A program made the translations under genes and the position numbers. Below the pieces are notes generated by a model. The model was given only the letters and a program-made list of their open reading frames with translations. It was not told the origin of the DNA and did not search any database. From NCBI GenBank assembly GCA_030630935.1, contig DAOVMD010000241.1:1-5340 (forward strand): a stretch of DNA of 5,340 nucleotides, written 5' to 3'. The stretch is from Candidatus Mcinerneyibacteriota bacterium. GTDB taxonomy: Bacteria; AUK180; JAQVHJ01. The first letter of the stretch is position 1, and each line of letters opens with the position of its first letter. Of the stretch, positions 5,169 to 5,340 are shown piece after piece.

Positions 5169-5207
5169 ATTCTTTAGCAGGTCGACGAACGGAGAGAGAA
5201 GATCCCG
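5169..5207 (+). repeat. 39-bp direct repeat, copy 2
   Basis: This is the partner of 4876-4914, with four mismatches in 39 positions and no gaps, in the same orientation 293 bp downstream. The A-rich lead-in is also similar, so the repeated unit probably includes that tract. The two copies enclose the second GTCATTGCGAGG element. Confidence 0.65.
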
Positions 5208-5332
5208 ATGAACATCAACGATTTTTCAGCACATATTAATTAAACATTTATGAATACAAATGACGAACAGTATACGGTTAATTGATTTAAAAGACAAAAT
5301 AATTATGGCGATTATAAAATCATAAGGAAAAT

Positions 5333-5340
5333 ATGCTAAA
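5333..5340 (+). CDS. Possible start of the next gene (cut by window end)
   Basis: ATG at 5333 is preceded by AAGGA at 5324-5328 with a 4-nt spacer, and the frame (ATG CTA AA...) is open to the window edge. Only two full codons are visible, so no product can be named. It is offered because this is the only purine-rich site with a well-placed ATG in the whole downstream region. Confidence 0.3.

Larger units (their letters stand above)
4513..5332. other. Long repeat-rich intergenic region
   Basis: About 820 nt lie between the barrel gene and the possible gene start at 5333. They contain no open frame with a ribosome binding site on either strand and no recognisable tRNA or rRNA. The region is a mosaic of short repeats separated by A-rich tracts (about 4606-4643, 4850-4871, 5091-5111 and 5142-5161). 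It also contains a perfect 13-bp palindrome, AGCAACTGTTGCT at 4712-4724, and the repeats annotated separately. The density resembles repeat islands found between operons in genomes that carry many miniature palindromic elements. Confidence 0.6.

Noticed and set aside
4876-5207. CRISPR-like reading of the repeated 39-mers
   Set aside because: There are only two copies, 254 bp apart end to start, imperfect, and no cas genes are in the window.
5250-5285. Tiny ORF beginning ATG AAT ACA
   Set aside because: Only 11 codons with no upstream purine-rich site; chance occurrence is more likely.

Overview
The window looks like AT-rich chromosome from a diderm (Gram-negative-type) bacterium. Two of its proteins carry export signals, and one of these ends like an outer-membrane beta-barrel. 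The lineage cannot be fixed from the sequence. The low GC, the Shine-Dalgarno sites and the intergenic repeats would fit a spirochaete, a Bacteroidota/Cloacimonadota-type organism or another uncultured phylum.

Layout: positions 1-480 are non-coding. They hold several related short hairpin repeats and T-rich tracts, followed by a good sigma70-type promoter (353-381). Positions 481-4512 carry one compact four-gene operon on the + strand: a MacB/LolD-type ABC ATPase, its four-helix FtsX/MacB-fold permease, a secreted periplasmic protein of the LolA-like 'outer membrane lipoprotein-sorting' class, and a secreted 436-residue outer-membrane beta-barrel. Gene junctions are an 8-nt overlap, a 9-nt gap and a 4-nt ATGA overlap, so the four products are almost certainly made together. 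Positions 4513-5340 are again non-coding and dense in repeats: two palindrome-ended GTCATTGCGAGG elements, two 39-bp direct repeats, an inverted copy of the upstream hairpin repeat, a 9-bp tandem repeat and poly-A tracts. A possible start codon of the next gene lies at the very end.

How the genes may work together (inference): the ATPase and a single permease, probably a homodimer, form a mechanotransmission-type ABC machine. It would pull a lipid-like or lipoprotein substrate out of the inner membrane and hand it to the LolA-like carrier, which would pass it to the barrel. No membrane-fusion protein, TolC or LolB-type lipoprotein is encoded here, so this is neither a standard MacAB-TolC pump nor a standard LolABCDE set. 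The combination of MacB-fold ABC, LolA-like carrier and dedicated barrel is the most interesting content of the window. The substrate cannot be read from the sequence.
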